A DNA stretch of 64,000 bases from Bryoerythrophyllum caledonicum (taxonomy: Eukaryota; Streptophyta; Bryopsida; Pottiales; Pottiaceae). Where the stretch lies: contig OZ020517.1 of NCBI GenBank assembly GCA_963971425.1, forward strand, positions 19,434,904 to 19,498,903, given 5' to 3'. The notes beneath the pieces are model-generated. The model made no database searches. It was not told where the DNA came from and was given only the letters and a program-made list of their open reading frames with translations. Below, in pieces: positions 57,424 to 64,000 of this stretch (position 1 is its first letter; every line of letters starts with the position of its first letter). The translations under genes were made by a program, and so were the position numbers.

Positions 57424-57929
57424 TGCGTCAGCAGTGATCCTTCAAGACATAAGATATGCTGAATTTTGATGATGGTACCATATGGAAAAAAAAGAAGTCG
57501 CCGGTTGTGAGCTCTAGGTAGCAGTATTTGGTTTGCTTTGAGCAATCCTACTTTTTCTCGATTGTGTACACATTGAGAGAGTCACTACAATTTTTCAAAT
57601 GGATCTACCTTAAAGTTGAGAGTGGCGTGCATTGTATTTGACTTCTTTCGAATCTTAACATGTTTGCTGTTCAAGATGGAACTCCTCAAGGTTGTAAAAA
57701 TTGAGTTAAGCAAGAACGACATGCCAAACAAACAAACATTGACTGTAAAATAGATAATGCAACACGTTGAAGGAGGCAAGCGGAACGAATGACAATCAAA
57801 GGGTGGAGTTGAAATGTAATTGTCATGCTTATGCCGCACAATGTGTCGTTATCCAAGAAAATATTTTTTGCTATTGGCGTGTCATGTGGTTAATAAAGTG
57901 GCTAGCAACATTTGATAAAGGAAAGTTGA
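57424..57929. other. Gap between LINE and second Helitron
   Basis: No supported gene. It may contain the 5' untranslated end of the LINE and the 5' end of the older Helitron, neither of which I can place exactly. Confidence 0.35.
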
Positions 57930-60900
57930 GCTTCCACCACTAACGGCTCCTCCTTAGCTGTTGCGGCGCTTGTTGCAAGGAGTCACACGAGAAACAAGAA
58001 GTTTCCTAGCATCCATCCGAGTGTGCAACACCGCATGATATTCACATCTTTGGGAGCCAATATTGATGAGCGCTTTGCCCAAGGTCAAAACTACACCTTC
58101 CGACTTCAAGGCGCTTTGTATTATAGAATAGGCAACCTTGTACCAACAAAAAGAGAAAATTGCAAATTTCCATAGTTATATATTGCCGATAAATGGTCAA
58201 ATGAGAAATTTTGAGAGTTTGAATTGCAATACAATGGAGTCACTTCAAAACAAGAGCACAACCGTTTTGCACAATTTTACAAAAGTATTTGTCAACAATT
58301 GAATAAGCAACCGGCAATGGACTTAAAACTTTGATTGTTGGCTTTGCAATTGCAAGATCAACAAAGGTTTAATGTGGGCACAAGAGACAAGGTTGGCGCA
58401 ATTATTGTTGACAACTGCCATAATGGTAGCACATTAGACCCGGATATTGTTGTCAAGAGGGCAAATGGGCCTCTTCAATGGATCTCAACTTTGCATTTTG
58501 CATATTTGCTATTGCACTACATGCTTTTATTTCCCGGTGGGCGTGGATGATGTTTTTTATTCATTCCATTGAAAGCTTTGAATCCAAAGGCTTCAAGTTT
58601 GCGGAAATGGATCCAAATGTTGTCAGAGGAAGATGCAATGGCAAATCAAAGCGAGTGACATAGATGCAATTTTATGTGTACATGCTTCACCAGCGTAATT
58701 GCAATGATCAAGTATCTATGTTGACCATTTGCTTCAATTGTACATGGTAGAAGTAGAGGTGTACACAAGGATAATCAAGGGACCCCGGACTTGTGATGCA
58801 AACTTTACAGCAGAATGGTGTATGCCTTGATGATTGGCGAACATGATCCGGCACAAATCGGCCAAAGATTCATCTTGCCATCATCTTTTTCAAGAAGGTC
58901 GCGTCAACTAAATAAACGCAATCAAGTCACCATGGCCATTGTACACACATTCAAATACCCCAATCTTTTTGTGAGGTTCACTTATAATCCAAAATGGGGT
59001 GAATTCACAAATCAATTGGAAGGCGGATAGTAAAATTGTACTGCACAACCTATATCTGATTTCAAAGTACAATGCGCTTATTAGTTTAAAGCTTTATATA
59101 CCGTTGTTGCATTGTTTTTTTGAAGGTTAACTTAATATTTTATTGATCATTTTTGCCTACATGTATGTTTGTCGATCATCACCGTTAAATACCTTTTCAA
59201 ATACGTGTACAAAGGTCAAGATCAAACATTTGTGGAGAGCATCAACAAGATTCAAGAGCTTATCAATGCTTGCTATATCTATGCATCTGAGATAGCGTGG
59301 AGGCTATTTGGATTTTCCAATTCATGAAGGATCTTCAACAATCCAACGTTTATTGGTCATCTATCCAATCAACAACTTATGACGTTTATTGCAAATAGAA
59401 ATCTGGCGGACTTTTTTAATACAAGTCAATCTAGGAAGACAATTGTAACAAAATGGTTTCAGGTAAATCAAGTAATCCCACTTGCCAAAGAGATGTTGTG
59501 CGTAGAATTTCTTTTCCGTTTCACATGGTAGCCGGAGAAGAAATCGGTGATCCAAAGGAAGAGATTTGCTATAGGGCATATCTTCTTTGTCAATCCATCA
59601 ACAAGCAAAAGATATTATCTCCGAGCACTTTGACGGCAAAGAAAGGTGCAATATCTTATTTAAATGTGCGTACTTTTGAAAGCGTTGTCCTTGACAGTTT
59701 CACGATTGTTTGCATTGTGCATGGACTATACGAGAATGATGAAGAGTCAAAGTGATGCCTCTGTAAAGTTGCGGTATTGTAGTCGGGCGCTCAATTTTGT
59801 TTGATTTTTATAACCATCATAACGCTTGGACCGCCGGCATACCCACAACAACTATATGAGTATTTTTGTAAAATTTTATCGTATAATTGTGGACATCGGT
59901 TATAGCAGAACGATGTGGAGCAACCAATAGAGGAGCATATTCATAGACTTGTATTGAATATGATCGCTCAACTGCTTGCAACATTTGAGAAGTTGTTGGA
60001 TGATTTTAAGTTGCTACAATCTACAATTCCCATGGAGGAATTGCAAGCGAATCAACCTAATTTGAAGCAACTCAATAACAATGTCGTACAATTGAGGTAA
60101 GAGGTTAAACAAAAAATTGACACGTTAAACAACAAATAGCAGGACATTTACGAGAGAATCATGCAATTGAGGCGTTTGACATCTCCAACAAGATTTGTTT
60201 TGTCAACGGACCAGGTCACATAGGAGAGACGTACTTGGAGAATTTCATTCTATAGTTTGTGCGTGCGCAAAATTAGGTTCCGTTGGCATCAACTTCATCT
60301 AGAGTACTATGTTGTCCCTATACAAAGACTAGACCGCTTATTCAAGATTTAACCCCTAATAGACTAGACCCCTCGAAAGACACTATGAGTTTCAATTGAG
60401 TCCCTCAATCTCTAATTTGGCATGATTTTTTTAGATTCTTTATTCAATGAGAAATTTTTTAATAGCTTTCCCTTGACAATTTTTTTGTAGAAATCTAACT
60501 TACGGTTCAAAAGTTACAAACACTTTTCACTAACATATACAGATAGTGCAGCGGTTTAGTGTTACATATAACAAATAGTATAGCAAAATTTTAATTAATT
60601 CTAAATTCAATAGAAATTCAAGTTTTTGCCAATTAATTTGATTTTTCTTAGAAAGTAAATAGAAATCTTTGCATCTATTGTACAAATTTTTGAATTTCAA
60701 TAATATGAGAAGGATCCGATATTTGCAAAACTCAAAGTGTATTGTTGATTTTCAACACATAGTTGCATTGCGTAATTTTAGAGGACATCTTCTACCCCTC
60801 TTCTACTTCTAAAATTTGGTGTGCATGTGCGTGACATGATCTCTTAAAGTTAAATTTAGAAAATCACGGCCCATAGTGCAAAAATTTGCTATAGAAGGTG

Positions 60901-62270
60901 TTCGAAATTTGTTGAAGGTGTATAGTATGACCTCAAGAAGAGTTTATGTCTCACTTCAAAGATTGATATTTTTCAATCTGTGCGTTCAAACTCAACAATT
61001 TTTTTACCACACAGACTTGTAGAATTCTAGTAGTACAAGATCCTAGGGTTAGATATATAAAAAGTATGTTTATTTTCATTTTGTGTTGAATGCATTAAAA
61101 GTAACAATTTTTAGTGAGTTTGAGTACTAAAATGTCATGTTTCTTTAGGGGTTAAAATACCAATTGACTTGGATCCAACTTTTGTGTAAAATATCCGTAG
61201 ACAAAGTGACTTGGCAGAATTGATACAACATATAAAGCTCATTCTCTAGGACAATGAACCAATGGTCATCAAACTTACTCTTGAAGTTGTCAACCGTAGG
61301 CTTTGTGATGTAACCAAGCAAAAATATACCTTTTGATAGAATCACTTTCTTAATGTGCAACAATTTTAAATAGATTCTACATGTTGATCCAAAGGGCTTT
61401 TGACTAGTCATTGTCACAACATCAATCAAGGAGTCATACATATCGGGCCACGTTGAAGTATATGTCATACGTCAAGTATGCGTGTCGCTGCAACCTCTAC
61501 GACACTTGCTGACTTGGGGAACCAAACATTTGCAAATTGGCTTTTGGTGCTTGGAGAAGACAAGCTAGACATTGTTCAAGAAGATTGTGTTCATTTTCTA
61601 CCCTATATGGTATTGCCTAGCAAACTATGAAGTTGTTGTGCTATTTTAGCAGCACACAATGAAGACGTGGAAAGAATCAACGCTATTGTTCTTGAGAGGG
61701 TACTTGAGGCAAGTCAAATTTACTTAATCGCCAACAAAGTGGACGATGAAGATGGTGCAAGTGCGTTCTCATCCAAGTTCTTAAATATGTTAGAGGTCAA
61801 CGTGTGGCTAGTGCATGAGCTTAAGCTTAAAGTTGGTACATTGGTGATGCTTTTGTGTAGCTTTGATCTATTAGACGAACTATGCAATGGCACTAGATTC
61901 ATCGTTGCTTGTCGCTTAGCACGAATAATTGAGGCGGAAGTCCTTATAGATAATCTTGTAGGATGTAGCATTTTATACCAAAGATTTATATGGATAATGA
62001 GAGTGCTAGACTTTGTTTTCTAAGATGCCACAAGCAATTCCTGATCCACATGGCATATGCCATAAATATCAAATAAGTCACAAGGACAAACGTTTCCAAA
62101 AGTTGGTATCTACCTGACCAAGGACGTTTTCTCGCATGGACATAATTATTTATATTGCATTTTGCGTTGCGACGGCTCATAAGTACAATTTGGTGCTTTT
62201 AGAAGGAGACTTACCTGGAGATGACAAAGTAATTAGCAATGTTGCTTACAACAAAGCGCTTCAATAATCA
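57930..62270 (+). pseudogene. Second, older Helitron Rep/helicase remnant
   Basis: Many frameshifts and stops, but the order of family blocks is clear. FTSLGANIDERFAQG and FRLQGALYYRIGNLV lie near 58050-58140; VGAIIVDNCHNGSTLDPDIV near 58400; LLHYMLLFPGGRG at 58510-58550; RFILPSSFSRRSRQLN near 58870; FVRFTYNPKWGEF near 58970. The degraded helicase start is INGPG-type text (VNGPGHIGETYLENFIL) near 60190-60250, and TAYSRF-KIPIDLDPT is interrupted by element C. 61180-61310 has LAELIQHIKLIL; 61667-62023 has INAIVLERV and KLKVGTLVMLLCSFDL; 62120-62180 has the C-terminal helicase end. It is much more AT-rich and more decayed than the Helitron at 26 kb. Exact termini are not seen; a repeated tctctacactagttaattaa (62354, 62453) includes CTAG-T but is not proof. 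Confidence 0.78.
60353..61151 (-). mobile_element. piggyBac-type element C (799 bp) inserted in the Helitron helicase
   Basis: It starts CCCCTAATAGAC after TTAA (60349-60352) and ends TTTCTTTAGGGG before TTAA (61152-61155). Left of it the helicase frame reads TAYSRF; right of it the frame resumes KIPIDLDP. Removing the element and one TTAA gives an uninterrupted SRFKIPIDLD, the normal helicase line. The interior (ttcaatctgtgcgttcaaac, aaaatttggtgtgcatg) resembles element B in the same orientation. Confidence 0.82.
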
Positions 62271-62600
62271 CAATTTTCTGAATTTGATTCCTCATTGATT
62301 CTCTAGATTTTTATCAAGTTCTATGTCAACCCTTGCCCTATCTAGGATGACAAGTCTCTACACTAGTTAATTAAAAAATATATATAATATATATATAAAA
62401 AAACCATTATTGTTTCTACACTAATAAATTAATATGTTTGTAATTACAGGTCTCTACACTAGTTAATTAATATAAAAAATTATATAATTAATCAAGTGTT
62501 TCACAAACATTTCTGATGAGAGGTAGGGGTTCTTTCTGTAACACACATGTTATTCTCAACTAGCTGTTGAGATGATGCAACTTCCATTTCCATCGCTACC
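62271..62600. other. AT-rich gap
   Basis: Contains the 20-bp word tctctacactagttaattaa at 62354 and 62453 around a (ta)-rich stretch. No gene. Confidence 0.5.
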
Positions 62601-62604
62601 TTAA

Positions 62605-63529
62605 CCCCTAAATGAAAAACGTCCACATGTGAGCTTTTGCAAATCTTGGGCATGTTCCCATGGTTGAATTTATATTTGCAATTCTTGAAGTTTAGCACAA
62701 AGATGCAAGAAGACAAGAGGAACGTGGGAGTATAGTTTTTATTCTCATTTGGACTCATAGAAAAAAAACAATAATGCCATCTTAAAGAAAAAATTGTTGA
62801 GTGTGGGCAGGTCGGGCAACTCCAAAAAACTTTTGCTAGGATACTCTAGTAAATTTGAGATTTTCAATACTAGCAAGTAATTAATTTCCTACCATAATGT
62901 CAAAAAACATTTCTTGTCTCTAGTGGAAAAAATGCATTTTCTCTCAAGTCAAAGATTTTCACACATTGTCAGGCAAGGAACAAAACAAACTTCTTCTTTT
63001 CCACATAGAACTATGAGATCTTTGTGTTTTTCACTTTTTATTTTGTCCATTACAAAACATGCTATAAACCAACTTATTGACCCTTCAGATCATCATTCTA
63101 AAACATATTCTGTTACCAAAAAAACGTGAATTGGCGCTTTTCGAACCTCCACTCCTTCCACAATTTTTTTGAATATGCTACTCCCCTACTCTACCTTGAA
63201 AAATTGGTGTACAAGGAGTTGATATCATGACCAACATGATGATATAAAGTTTAGATTATGTGTAGTGCAAAACTTTGACACCAAGTGAAGTCGAAGTCTG
63301 CTTATCCACTCAATGCAGGGATGAAAATGAACCATTGTTTCTGCTTCAAACACTGTAATCTTTCAATCCATGCGGACAAATTTGATGAAATTTTGTGAGT
63401 CTGGTATCTATTAAGTGTTAAAATGAGATCCTACAATCAAAACTAGAAATACAATTTTTTGTTTCATTCCTTACTCATTGCACTAGAATCAACAGTTTTG
63501 AAGAGTTTTTGGTGTGAAATTGTCAGGGG
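62605..63529 (-). mobile_element. piggyBac-type non-autonomous element B (925 bp, TTAA-flanked)
   Basis: It starts CCCCTAAATG after TTAA (62601-62604) and ends ATTGTCAGGGG before TTAA (63530-63533). In reverse complement its interior follows element A for several hundred bases, for example gaaacaatggttcattttc, cattgagtggataagcaga, acttcacttggtgtcaaag, acaccaatttttcaaggtag and ggagtggaggttcgaaa. No transposase. Confidence 0.74.
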
Positions 63530-63533
63530 TTAA

Positions 63534-64000
63534 TTCAATAACAAATAACCTTCATACGCAACAAAAATAATACAGTGGTCACTTGAGTGAAAATTTCTTC
63601 AATAGCACTATTTGAATTCAGAAATTTGCCTTCTTTCGCATGAACACTACACACAATATCTTGATCTGAACAACCTTGACTATTATGTACACCTAACCTT
63701 GGTAATGACGTAGATAAGAGTAAAAGGTGCTACTTGTGTCGAAAAGAAAAGAGAGTAAATGGTACCAGCAGAGACGAACTAACACATTCAGAGAAAAAAC
63801 ACTCAAAAATCTATCCATTGTCGGACTGCACCAGATATAGCCTTGTTGCATCTCGAGTCACAAACTTGTTGGCCCCAAGCACTTGAGAGGATACCCAACC
63901 TGAAGTTTATGAAAGGCTTGCATTAGCTACTGAATGCGGGCTAATTGCAAATTCAGATGCATGATAAGAGTAGATAAACAAAACAGATTTGGGTGGATTA
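63534..64000. other. Right edge of the window, no gene recognised
   Basis: AT-rich sequence without supported features. Confidence 0.5.

Overview
The window looks like nuclear DNA of a streptophyte (green plant lineage), most likely a non-seed land plant or close relative. Supporting signs are an interstitial AAACCCT telomere-type tract, a U2 snRNA gene, short GT-AG introns, a dehydrin with K-segments, an LPR-type multicopper ferroxidase and a plant-style deoxynucleoside kinase with an N-terminal helix-hairpin-helix extension. Species cannot be named from sequence alone. Host exons are GC-rich islands in AT-rich, repeat-filled DNA.

Layout. 0-0.7 kb: last exon of a RING-finger gene. 1.7-6.4 kb (minus): a three-exon, apparently uninterrupted DDE-type transposase gene of 948 codons with a 9-bp minisatellite in its first intron. 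6.8-8.4 kb: a ~490-bp direct repeat pair. 11.1-12.9 kb: a piggyBac-type transposase fragment fused to a Gly/Glu-rich repetitive leader. 15.5-19.1 kb: an eight-exon deoxynucleoside kinase gene with one GC-AG intron. 20.7-21.1 kb (minus): a broken SAL1-like bisphosphate nucleotidase exon beside a tandem array built from that exon. 21.6-25.4 kb: several small inverted-repeat transposons. 26.2-31.7 kb: a full-length Helitron with intact termini whose Rep/helicase gene is dead from 20 in-frame stops. 33.5-35.2 kb: an inverted repeat carrying a NIN-like-protein fragment. 36.3-38.1 kb: LPR-like ferroxidase. 40.2-42.2 kb: HSPA12-like Hsp70. 43.4-44.1 kb: a truncated U2 copy and then a full U2 snRNA gene. 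46.9-48.6 kb (minus): dehydrin and a small membrane protein. 49.7-64 kb: a transposon graveyard with TTAA-flanked elements, inverted-repeat elements, a decayed LINE (minus) and a second, older Helitron.

The most interesting thread is a set of non-autonomous elements flanked by TTAA with CCC...GGG ends, the hallmark of piggyBac. One sits inside the older Helitron's helicase gene, and removing it with one TTAA exactly rejoins the helicase reading frame. Two others are clear relatives of each other in opposite orientation. A piggyBac-type transposase fragment in the same window is a possible, unproven relative of their source.

The host genes do not form a pathway. They are independent nuclear genes (nucleotide salvage, iron oxidation/phosphate sensing, chaperone, spliceosomal RNA, dehydration tolerance). 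Exon coordinates are my own readings from splice signals and reading-frame continuity; all family names rest on motifs I recognise, not on database searches.
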